Positions 1-5,867 of a stretch of DNA of 7,472 nt are shown one piece after another. Below the pieces are notes generated by a model that was given only the letters and a program-made list of their open reading frames with translations, was not told the DNA's origin and did no database searches. The stretch lies in assembly GCA_964631965.1 (NCBI GenBank), contig CAZWAR010000124.1, forward strand, positions 1 through 7,472, written 5' to 3'. The DNA comes from CAIQPS01 sp964631965. Lineage in GTDB: Bacteria; Actinomycetota; Thermoleophilia; RBG-16-64-13. Position 1 is the stretch's first letter, and each line of letters opens with the position of its first letter. The position numbers were made by a program, and so were the translations under genes.

Positions 1-783
1 GGCTGCTACGCCTGCCAGTTCGTCTGCAAGGACGAGCACGTCGGCAATGACTGGTCGCCCATCGCGAAGCCGCAGCCTGACACCGGACAGTTCTGGCTTC
101 ACCTGGAGGAGTACATCCGGGGCACGGTTCCGAAGGTGGAGATGCACTACCTGCCGCTCCTCTGCCAGCACTGCGACGACGCTCCCTGCATGAAGGCGTG
201 CGATGTCGAAGGCGTCATGTACAAGAGGGAAGACGGCCTGGTGGAGATCGATGCGGACAAATGCATCGGATGCAGGATGTGCGTGGACGCCTGTCCTTAT
301 GACGTCATCTACTTCAACGACGACCTCAACCTCGCGCAGAAGTGCACCGGCTGCGCCCATCTGCTGGACGGCGGCGAGTGGACGGTCCCCCGTTGTGTGG
401 ACGCCTGCCCGACCGAAGCCATCCTGTTCGGTGAGGAAGCGGACTTCGCGGACCTCATCGCCGAGGCGGAGATCCTGAAGCCCGAGGAGAACACGAAGCC
501 GCGTGTCTACTACCTCAATATCCCGAAGAAGTTCGTGGCCGGGACGATCTACGACCCGATCGCGAAGGAGATCGTGGAGGGGGCCACGCTGACCCTGAAG
601 GGAGCCGACGGTGCCACCAGCACGGCGACCACCGATGGGTTCGGCGACTTCTGGTTCCGGGGCCTGCCCGGCGACGCCAGCTACACGCTGGAGGTGGCCG
701 CTCCGGGCTTCGCCACGAAGACCATCGACGACATCGTCACCGCCAAGGACGTGAACCTGGGAGACATCCCCCTGGGCAAATAG
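1..783 (+). CDS. Four-cluster [4Fe-4S] subunit of a DMSO-reductase-family molybdoenzyme, pyrogallol-transhydroxylase beta-like (5' partial)
   Basis: The reading frame is open from the first base, so the N-terminus is cut off; about 14 residues are probably missing, judging by the family. In visible-residue numbering, cluster cysteines are C2, C5, C9 (the first Cys of this C-x2-C-x2-C-x3-C motif lies just left of the window), C55/C58/C63/C67, C88/C91/C94/C98 and C115/C118/C132/C136. Such subunits carry electrons to or from a molybdopterin catalytic subunit. Residues about 178-258 form a carboxypeptidase-regulatory/transthyretin-like beta domain, absent from DmsB or NrfC but present in the transhydroxylase beta subunit. 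Segments such as QKCTGCAHLLD and TKPRVYYLN also resemble that subunit as I remember it. Pelobacter transhydroxylase has lost the third Cys motif; here it is intact. There is no catalytic subunit in view, so the substrate is unknown. A GTG at 136 is internal, not the start. The stop is TAG at 781, followed by a terminator. Confidence 0.88.
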   Translation, partial: GCYACQFVCKDEHVGNDWSPIAKPQPDTGQFWLHLEEYIRGTVPKVEMHYLPLLCQHCDDAPCMKACDVEGVMYKREDGLVEIDADKCIGCRMCVDACPYDVIYFNDDLNLAQKCTGCAHLLDGGEWTVPRCVDACPTEAILFGEEADFADLIAEAEILKPEENTKPRVYYLNIPKKFVAGTIYDPIAKEIVEGATLTLKGADGATSTATTDGFGDFWFRGLPGDASYTLEVAAPGFATKTIDDIVTAKDVNLGDIPLGK

Positions 784-784
784 G

Positions 785-822
785 CGGTTCGACGGCCCGG
801 CCGGCGACCACGCCGGGAACCG
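785..822. other. Imperfect inverted repeat in the 3' untranslated region
   Basis: CGGTTC at 785-790 pairs with GAACCG at 817-822, and CGGC at 793-796 pairs with GCCG at 812-815, leaving a small internal bulge and a GC-rich loop. It lies between the stop codon of the iron-sulfur subunit and the main terminator. It may help protect the transcript 3' end or may simply reflect high GC. The pairing is seen in the sequence; a function is only inferred. Confidence 0.3.
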
Positions 823-861
823 AGAAAGACCCCCCTTCCGCACGGAAGGGGGGTCTTTCTT
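822..861. terminator. Bidirectional intrinsic terminator between convergent genes
   Basis: A near-perfect hairpin: AAAGACCCCCCTTCC at 825-839 pairs with GGAAGGGGGGTCTTT at 844-858 around the loop GCAC. G824-C859 and A823-T860 extend the stem, and G822-T861 adds a wobble pair. The 3' arm runs into TCTTTCTTC on the plus strand. Read on the minus strand the stem ends in GGGGTCTTTCTC. Both directions therefore give a GC-rich stem followed by a U-rich tail. It lies 39 bases after the stop of the iron-sulfur subunit and 55 bases beyond the stop of the minus-strand substrate-binding protein, so it can serve both converging transcripts. Confidence 0.9.
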
Positions 862-916
862 CATGTGCCGCGCCGGCCGGGGTGACCGCACCCGGCTTGA
901 ACGACATCCGGAGCCG

Positions 917-2215
917 TTATTGTCCTATCGAGGCGAGGTCGCCGAGCAGGACGTTGTTGTAGGTCTTCACCGGGGCCCAGGTCAGTACGCCATCGACCTT
1001 CTGCACTTCCAGGATGTAGAAGTCGCGCTTGGCGATGAAGGCGTTCTGGAACGGCACGATCTCCACGTGACCGGCCGGGCTGTCGAAGCTCATGGTGGCC
1101 ATGGCCGGTATCACCATCTTCGGATCGGTGCTGCCGCCGGCCGTCTTGACCGCGTCGAGGAACATCATGACGCCCTGCCACGCCCCGTATCCCTGCGGGG
1201 TCGGCTTCTCGTTGAAGAGCTTCTCGTAGGCCGCGACAAACTCCTTGTTCGCCGGGTTGTCGAGGGTCCAGGCGTAGTAGTCGCATGCGATCATGCCGAG
1301 GGCGGTATCACCCAGCTCGGCGAGCTGCGCGTCGCTGAAGTTGTTGGACATGGGCACGGCGACGGCACCGGGGACACCGTAATCCTTGAGCTGCTTGACG
1401 AACGGGACCGCCCCGTTGCCGAAGATCCAGTTGACGGTGACGTCGGCCGGCTTCATGGCGCTGATGTACGAGCTGAAGTCGACCACATCGAGCGGGACAT
1501 AGTTCTCGCTCAGGATCTGGCCTCCACCTTCGTCCACGAAAGCCTTCTTGAAGCCCGCAGTGAGCGCGTAGGCGGGAGTATCGTCGTAGTTGATGACGTT
1601 GGCCGTCTTGTAGCCCTTCTCAGCCAGGTACTTGCCGAAGTAGTAGCCGTGGGCGTCGAAGAAGCCGGTGTGGATGAATGCGAGGCCGTTTGCGGTCTCC
1701 AGGTTCTCAGTGGGCTGCCCCACGATGGAGATCTCGGGGATGCCGCTGGACTTGCCGAGGTAATCGGCCACGGCCTTGGCGGAGGGCGAGAAGATCGGGC
1801 CGATCATGACGTCGATCTTGTCGCTCTCTACGAGCTTCCGGGCTTTGTCGACGGCGACGACCGGGTCGGAGCCGTTGTCTTCGGCGAAGTATTCGAGCGG
1901 GCGGCCTTCCCACTGGTTGTTCAGCATGGCGAGGGCCGTCTTCACCCCCTGATCGGCGAGCTGGCAGTCATAGGCCATGAAGCCTGTGAATCCTTCGTCG
2001 AAGCCGATCTTGATGGGTTCGTTCGAGGCCGCTCCCCCAGCGGTGGTGTCGGTGCCGCCGCCCGCCGTAGTAGCGGTGGTGTCTGAACTGGGTGCCGCAG
2101 TCGTCTGCGTGCCCCCCGCTGCCGTCGTGGTCGTCTCCGTCGATCCGCAGGCGACGGCGACGAGAGCTACTCCCAGCAGCACGACGAGCAACAACACGAG
2201 AAGTCTTTTTTGCAT
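917..2215 (-). CDS. livK: HAAT/Liv-type ABC importer substrate-binding lipoprotein
   Basis: 432 residues. The N-terminus is a lipoprotein signal: Lys3-Arg4, a hydrophobic run at 5-22, then AVAC with Cys23 as the likely lipid-anchored residue. Residues 24-64 are a Thr/Ala/Gly-rich flexible spacer, which would hold the binding domain away from the membrane. From about 67 onward it follows the type I periplasmic-binding fold of the Peripla_BP_6/LivJ family: IKIGFDEGFTGFMA, then GRPLEYFAEDNGSDP, the segment KLVESDKIDVMIGPIFSP, and YGAWQGVMMFLDAVK near 343-357. It should capture the ligand and pass it to the LivHMGF complex encoded just upstream. The ATG at 2213-2215 was chosen because it begins the signal peptide and has GGGGG five bases upstream; in-frame upstream starts would bury the signal. 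The gene symbol names the family, not the ligand: HAAT proteins bind branched-chain amino acids, amides, urea or aromatic acids. Confidence 0.9.
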   Translation of the reverse strand: MQKRLLVLLLVVLLGVALVAVACGSTETTTTAAGGTQTTAAPSSDTTATTAGGGTDTTAGGAASNEPIKIGFDEGFTGFMAYDCQLADQGVKTALAMLNNQWEGRPLEYFAEDNGSDPVVAVDKARKLVESDKIDVMIGPIFSPSAKAVADYLGKSSGIPEISIVGQPTENLETANGLAFIHTGFFDAHGYYFGKYLAEKGYKTANVINYDDTPAYALTAGFKKAFVDEGGGQILSENYVPLDVVDFSSYISAMKPADVTVNWIFGNGAVPFVKQLKDYGVPGAVAVPMSNNFSDAQLAELGDTALGMIACDYYAWTLDNPANKEFVAAYEKLFNEKPTPQGYGAWQGVMMFLDAVKTAGGSTDPKMVIPAMATMSFDSPAGHVEIVPFQNAFIAKRDFYILEVQKVDGVLTWAPVKTYNNVLLGDLASIGQ

Positions 2216-2354
2216 ACTATCCCCCAATCGTGTACCTGATGGTCTGACCCCGTTTGTGGTTTTCAGCGCCCCTCCTTCCCTCACTTCACCCTTCACCGCA
2301 ACCATGGTATGCGCCCGGCGAGCCGGTGATGCCCGATGATCCCATGAGGCCTCA
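2216..2354 (-). other. 139-base gap before the substrate-binding protein gene, with purine-rich leader
   Basis: This is the only sizeable gap inside the importer cluster. Read on the minus strand it holds, just after the livF stop, the 10-base palindrome TGAGGCCTCA (2345-2354). A weak CCGG/CCGG stem follows, then a purine-rich tract with a tandem heptamer GGTGAAG (2284-2297) and a GGAAGGAGGGG segment, and finally GGGGG (2221-2225) as ribosome-binding site. I see no convincing -35/-10 pair. The gap may hold a separate promoter or a processing site that would let the binding protein be made in excess over the membrane complex; this is inference. Confidence 0.4.
2221..2225 (-). promoter_or_regulatory. 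Ribosome binding site of livK-like gene
   Basis: On the minus strand GGGGG is followed by ATAGT and then the ATG at 2215. It supports this start over the longer in-frame alternatives. The G-run type is shared with the livH and moaF-like genes. Confidence 0.6.
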
Positions 2355-3059
2355 CTACTCGCCGACGCCCAGGTAGGTGGCTTTGATGCTTTCATTGTCG
2401 ATGAGCTGTTCGGGCGTCGACTCATGCACGACCGTGCCTTTGCTCATGATGTAGGCGTAGTCGGCAACGCTCATGGCCATGCCAAAGTCCTGCTCCACGA
2501 GGAGGATGGACTCTCCGGCCGCCCTCAATTCGGCGATGACCCGGAACACCTCGTCCACAACGACCGGCGCCAGTCCTTCCGACGGCTCGTCGAAGAGCAG
2601 GAGGTCGGGGTTGGTCATGAGGGCCCGGGCGATGGTGAGCATCTGCTGCTCGCCCCCGCTGAGCAGGTTCCCCTTGTTCTTGCGGCGTTCAGCCAACTTC
2701 GGAAAGAGCGTGAAGACCTTGTCGAGCGTCCACGGGTCGTTCTTGCCGCTCGTCCGAGCTGCCATCTTGAGGTTCTCGGTCACCGACAGCGAGGAGAATA
2801 TGAGCCTCCCCTGGGGGATCAACCCGATGCCCAACCGGGCGATCCTGTGGGTGGAGAGCCCCACCAGTTCCGTGCCGTCGAACCGGATGCTGCCCTTCCT
2901 CGGCGGCGCCAGCCCCATGATGGACCGGATGGTGGTGGTCTTTCCCATGCCGTTGCGGCCGAGAAGGGACACGCACGTGCCGTCCTTCACCTCCAGGGAA
3001 ACGCCCTGCAGGATGTAGCTGTCGCCGTACCAGGTGTGAATGTCGGCCACTGTCAGCAT
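2355..3059 (-). CDS. livF: Branched-chain-amino-acid-type ABC transporter ATP-binding protein LivF
   Basis: 234 residues, the usual length for LivF. It is the second ATPase of the HAAT importer, on the cytoplasmic face of LivH/LivM, and hydrolyses ATP to drive uptake. Walker A is GRNGMGKT at 34-41, the Q-loop is around Gln83 (IGLIPQGRLIF), the signature is LSGGE at 133-137, and Walker B is LLLFDE at 153-158. The switch-histidine position carries Gln190 in LLVEQD, which is typical of LivF rather than LivG. The ATG lies 4 bases after the livG stop, with GGTGA overlapping that stop as a modest ribosome-binding site, so the two are probably translationally coupled. All catalytic motifs are intact. 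Confidence 0.95.
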   Translation of the reverse strand: MLTVADIHTWYGDSYILQGVSLEVKDGTCVSLLGRNGMGKTTTIRSIMGLAPPRKGSIRFDGTELVGLSTHRIARLGIGLIPQGRLIFSSLSVTENLKMAARTSGKNDPWTLDKVFTLFPKLAERRKNKGNLLSGGEQQMLTIARALMTNPDLLLFDEPSEGLAPVVVDEVFRVIAELRAAGESILLVEQDFGMAMSVADYAYIMSKGTVVHESTPEQLIDNESIKATYLGVGE

Positions 3060-3063
3060 CCGT

Positions 3064-3825
3064 TCACCGGCTCACGTCGAACTGCTTGCGGCTGCCCATG
3101 TAGATCTCTCTGACCATGGCGTTGGAGCGTATCTCGTCGCAGGTGCCTTCGCAGGCGATCTCGCCGTAGTGCAGCAGGATAACCCGCTCGGCGACGCCGA
3201 AGACCAGGTCCATGTCGTGGGCGATCATGAGCACGGTGATCTTGGAGCCAAGGTCCCTGATCCTGCGGGTGATGTCGGCGCTCTCGACGGTGGTGAGACC
3301 GCAACTCGGCTCGTCGAGCAGCAGCAGCTCCGGCTTGCTGGCCAGGCTCAGAGCGATCTCGAGCTTGCGCTGCTGCCCGTATGCCAGCGAACTGACGATC
3401 TCATCCTTCAGGTCCCACAGGTCCGTTGATTCCAGGAGCTCCCGGGCCGCCCCGGTGAGGGCCTTGTCATTGAACATGTGGCGGAAGAAGCCGTAGCGGC
3501 TCCTGTCCACCCCCTGCAACCCGATCATGGCGTTCACCATGACGCTCTGATAGGGGAACAGGCTGGTGATCTGGAACGAGCGGGCCATTCCCATGTGGAC
3601 CCGCGAGAAGACACTCGCGTTGGTGATGTCCTGCCCCTTGAAGAAGACCTTACCGCCTGAGGGCCTGATCTGGCCGGTGAGCAGGTTGAAAAGCGTCGTC
3701 TTTCCCGCGCCGTTCGGGCCGATGAGGGCCAGCCGTTCGCCGGGCTCTATGCCGAAACTGACTCCCCTGACGGCGGCCAGGCCTCCGAAGTGCACCGACA
3801 GATCCTGAGCCTCAAGCAGCGCCAC
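3064..3825 (-). CDS. livG: Branched-chain-amino-acid-type ABC transporter ATP-binding protein LivG
   Basis: 253 residues, normal for LivG, the first ATPase of the HAAT importer. Walker A is GPNGAGKT at 36-43, the Q-loop is at Gln85 (MARSFQIT), the signature is the LivG-type LAYGQQR at 147-153, Walker B is LLLLDE at 167-172, and His203 in MIAHDM is the switch histidine. The D-loop region reads PSCGLTTVES where I would expect something like PAAGLNP; this is a mild variant and not an obvious defect. The start is GTG at 3823-3825, overlapping the end of livM by 14 bases. It is chosen because GGAGGAAGG (complement of 3832-3840) sits six bases upstream and because MALLEAQDLSVHFGG is the expected LivG N-terminus. 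Confidence 0.95.
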   Translation of the reverse strand: MALLEAQDLSVHFGGLAAVRGVSFGIEPGERLALIGPNGAGKTTLFNLLTGQIRPSGGKVFFKGQDITNASVFSRVHMGMARSFQITSLFPYQSVMVNAMIGLQGVDRSRYGFFRHMFNDKALTGAARELLESTDLWDLKDEIVSSLAYGQQRKLEIALSLASKPELLLLDEPSCGLTTVESADITRRIRDLGSKITVLMIAHDMDLVFGVAERVILLHYGEIACEGTCDEIRSNAMVREIYMGSRKQFDVSR

Positions 3826-4891
3826 GGGTCACCTTCCTCCACAGTCGCAGGATCTCGGGGCCGAATCCCAGGTATCTGTCCTTGCTCCAGGGAATCGCCA
3901 TGATGGCGATGACGATGATGGCGCCGAAGATGAGCGGCCAGCGTGCGGGCTGGTACAGGCTGACCACGTACTCCACGCCGACGTAGAAGATGGCCGCCAC
4001 CAGAGGGCCGAAGAAGACCGTGGTACCCCCGAGGATCACCAGGAGGAACGAGATGTCGCTGGTGGCCATGGCAAGGTTGTTGGGGACGACAGTACTGCCG
4101 TAGTAGGCGAAGAGCACCCCCGCGATGGCCCCGAAGACGCCGGCGATGATCCAGGAGGTGTACTTGTAGAGCCAGGTGTTGTATCCGAGCGCCTGCATGC
4201 GTTTCTCGTTATCGTGGATGCCCCGCAGAGCGAAGCCGTAGTGCGAGGTCACCACCCGATACATGAAGAAGAGACAGATGATCCCGATCGCGAACACGAG
4301 GTAGTAGTAGGACCTCGTAGTCATCTGCGCCCCGAAGCCGAGACTTGGCTCAGAGATGCCGGATATGCCGGTGGAGCCCCCGGTCACCGGCCGAAGACTG
4401 ATTGCCAAGCGGGACAGAAGCTCACCGAAAGCGATGGTGGCGAGCAGGAAGTAGATGGGGTTGGCCGCCCCCGCCCCGACCCCGAATACCCTGAAGGCCG
4501 GTATACCGAGTATAGCCGCGATGACGGCGCCGGCAACGATGGCGAAAATCAGCCCGAGCCAAAAACTCGTGATCCCGACCTTCACCACCATGATGGCCGC
4601 AGTGTATGCGCCCACGCCAAAGAACGCCGCATGACCGAAGCTGGGAACGTTCGCGTAGCCCCAGATGATGTTGAGGCTGGTGGCGAAGAGACCGTAGATC
4701 ATCATCTTCGCGACGAGACTGGAGGCCCACGACGGGATGAACAGCGGCAGAAGCAGGACGATGATAGCGATGAGCAGAATCGCCCCCCCGTCGAGCAGCC
4801 CGCCCCGCGGGAACCTGCGGGCCACGGGCGCACCGGCGACACCGCTCCCTGTGGTCCTCTCGACCACGGGCTGCCTCTCCTCGGCAGCCAT
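3812..4891 (-). CDS. livM: Branched-chain-amino-acid-type ABC transporter permease LivM
   Basis: 359 residues. It is one of the two membrane subunits of the HAAT importer and pairs with LivH. A hydrophilic N-terminal tail of about 33 residues precedes a run of hydrophobic membrane segments (starting near 37-52, 61-77, 107-129, 196-212, 246-265, 280-310 and 318-333). The conserved motif after the second segment is GYANVPSFGHAAFFGVGAY at 78-96, where most relatives as I recall read closer to GQLSLGH. The cytoplasmic coupling loop, ALRGIHDNEKRMQALGYN at 221-238, would contact the ATPases. An unusual GVGAGAANP stretch at 137-145 lies where many LivM proteins have a short loop. The ATG shares one base with the livH stop (TGATG), with GGAAGGAAGG seven bases upstream. 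Confidence 0.94.
   Translation of the reverse strand: MAAEERQPVVERTTGSGVAGAPVARRFPRGGLLDGGAILLIAIIVLLLPLFIPSWASSLVAKMMIYGLFATSLNIIWGYANVPSFGHAAFFGVGAYTAAIMVVKVGITSFWLGLIFAIVAGAVIAAILGIPAFRVFGVGAGAANPIYFLLATIAFGELLSRLAISLRPVTGGSTGISGISEPSLGFGAQMTTRSYYYLVFAIGIICLFFMYRVVTSHYGFALRGIHDNEKRMQALGYNTWLYKYTSWIIAGVFGAIAGVLFAYYGSTVVPNNLAMATSDISFLLVILGGTTVFFGPLVAAIFYVGVEYVVSLYQPARWPLIFGAIIVIAIMAIPWSKDRYLGFGPEILRLWRKVTRGAA
3832..3840 (-). promoter_or_regulatory. Ribosome binding site of livG inside livM
   Basis: On the minus strand GGAGGAAGG is followed by TGACCC and the GTG start. This strong site settles the GTG start of livG and lies within the last codons of livM, pointing to coupled translation. Confidence 0.75.
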
Positions 4892-5751
4892 CAGAACACC
4901 TTCCTTCCGATGAGGCCGCTTGGCCGAAGGAGGAGCACGGCCAAGAAGACGATCCAGGCGAAGAAGAGAGCCACCTGAGGGATGTACGCCTTGCCGAACG
5001 TGTCGAGCAACCCGATGACAAGGGCGCCGAGCATCGTCCCCTGGATGTAACCGGTGCCGCCTACCACCACGACGATGAGAGTGAGCAACAGCAGGTTGTC
5101 GCCCATGGAGGGGTAAGCTCCGGTGATGGGGGCTCCGATCACTCCGGCCACGCCGGCCAGGGCCATGCCGAGCAGGAACACCAGGGTGCTCACCAGCCCG
5201 TAGTTGATGCCCAGACTCACGGTCATGTCCCTGTTATCCATGCCGGCCCGGATGATGGCGCCGGCTCGGGTCCGGTCCTGCATGTACCACAGCAGGGCGA
5301 GCACCAGGATGCCTACGCCGATCACGAACAGCCGATAGATGGGGAAGCTCAGACCGCCAACCCGGATGACACCGGCGAACACTTCGGGAGTCTGCATGAT
5401 CTTGGCCCGCGGTCCCCAGATCCAGAGGACCACGTTGGCTATCATCAGTGACAACCCGATGGTCAGCACCCCTTGTTCGGGGACCCTGCCGTACAGTTTC
5501 CGGAGAAGGAACCAGTAGAGGCCGAAGCCGATGATGGCCAGCCCTGCCGCAGCCACGATGATGGCCAGCCAGAAGGCATCCACCCAAACGAGGACCTGAA
5601 GCCCTATGTAGGCACCGAGCATGTAGAGCGCCCCGTGGGCGAGGTTGAGCACGCCCATGACCCCGAACGTCAGCGAGAAACCGGCTGCCAGCAGGAACAG
5701 GATGAAGGAATAGGACAGCCCATTCAGCCCGGTGACGACTGCTTGGCTCAT
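4891..5751 (-). CDS. livH: Branched-chain-amino-acid-type ABC transporter permease LivH
   Basis: 286 residues, the usual LivH length. It is the other membrane subunit of the HAAT importer. The family motif GVMGVLNLAHGALYMLGAY is at 30-48. The coupling loop TRAGAIIRAGMDNRDMTVSL is at 161-180, and the closing motif LRPSGLIGR is at 275-283. Hydrophobic segments are near 12-32, 40-57, 61-83, 96-112, 138-157, 186-208, 219-232 and 257-275. The ATG at 5749-5751 (MSQAVVTGLNGLSYS) is preferred over an in-frame ATG at 5841, because the extra 30 residues are Arg/Pro-rich and unlike any LivH N-terminus, and because a GGGGGG run stands three bases before the chosen start. It opens the transporter block, 115 bases after the moaF-like gene. 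Confidence 0.94.
   Translation of the reverse strand: MSQAVVTGLNGLSYSFILFLLAAGFSLTFGVMGVLNLAHGALYMLGAYIGLQVLVWVDAFWLAIIVAAAGLAIIGFGLYWFLLRKLYGRVPEQGVLTIGLSLMIANVVLWIWGPRAKIMQTPEVFAGVIRVGGLSFPIYRLFVIGVGILVLALLWYMQDRTRAGAIIRAGMDNRDMTVSLGINYGLVSTLVFLLGMALAGVAGVIGAPITGAYPSMGDNLLLLTLIVVVVGGTGYIQGTMLGALVIGLLDTFGKAYIPQVALFFAWIVFLAVLLLRPSGLIGRKVF
4899..4908 (-). promoter_or_regulatory. Ribosome binding site of livM inside livH
   Basis: On the minus strand GGAAGGAAGG lies seven bases before the livM ATG, inside the last livH codons (GRKVF-stop). Together with the TGATG stop/start junction it supports coupled translation. Confidence 0.7.
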
Positions 5752-5866
5752 TCTCCCCCCGCGAACCGTAGGTGTCTTCCAGCGTACTCTGTGCCTCGGG
5801 CTAGGCGCCCTGGTGTAGAGGCCAAGAGTACCATGCGGCAAAAACTCCTGCTCATGGCCATATGGC
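5752..5866 (-). other. 115-base gap upstream of livH
   Basis: On the minus strand, after the moaF-like stop, the gap contains most of the palindrome GGCCATATGGCC, a short T5 run, a GGGC/GCCC mini-stem (in GGGCGCCTAGCCC), and a GGGGGG ribosome-binding run next to livH. The best promoter-like pair I can find is TTGCCG, an 18-base spacer and TACACC, which is weak (4/6 and 3/6 to consensus). There is no clear terminator, so readthrough from the moaF-like gene into livH is plausible. Confidence 0.35.
5755..5760 (-). promoter_or_regulatory. G-run ribosome binding site of livH
   Basis: GGGGGG then AGA then ATG on the minus strand. The spacing is short, but this is the only purine-rich site before the chosen start and it supports the shorter, 286-residue LivH. 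Confidence 0.5.
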
Positions 5867-5867
5867 C
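5856..5867. repeat. Perfect 12-base palindrome GGCCATATGGCC at the moaF-like stop
   Basis: GGCCATATGGCC reads the same on both strands and its last base is the first base of the moaF-like stop codon (5867-5869 on the minus strand). It lies 105 bases upstream of the livH start, so it could be a dimeric regulator site for the transporter block, a restriction/methylation target, or chance. Only the symmetry is seen. Confidence 0.45.

Noticed and set aside
136..783. Treating the GTG at 136 as the start of the iron-sulfur subunit
   Set aside because: The frame is open to base 1 and the upstream residues contain cysteines of the first cluster motif, so the gene begins left of the window.
863..2086. 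Long plus-strand open frame (about 407 codons) antisense to the substrate-binding protein
   Set aside because: It lies wholly opposite a convincing gene in a GC-rich region, its product is rich in Val/Gly/Asp/Glu/His/Arg with no recognisable domain, and its start sits on the terminator. It is a shadow frame.
2216..2425. N-terminal extension of the substrate-binding protein (in-frame starts up to 70 codons upstream)
   Set aside because: It would place up to 70 hydrophilic residues before an obvious lipoprotein signal peptide and overlap livF; the ATG at 2213-2215 has its own ribosome-binding site.
4214..4978. Plus-strand open frame of about 254 codons opposite livM/livH
   Set aside because: The product is low-complexity Glu/Asp/Arg/Pro-rich, as expected from the complement of hydrophobic membrane codons; livM and livH are clear on the other strand.
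5752..5841. 30-residue N-terminal extension of LivH
   Set aside because: Arg/Pro-rich and unlike LivH N-termini; the GGGGGG run favours the ATG at 5749-5751.
5752..5866. Promoter TTGCCG-18-TACACC before livH
   Set aside because: Too few matches to consensus and a GC-rich genome of unknown sigma-factor preference; not listed as a promoter feature.
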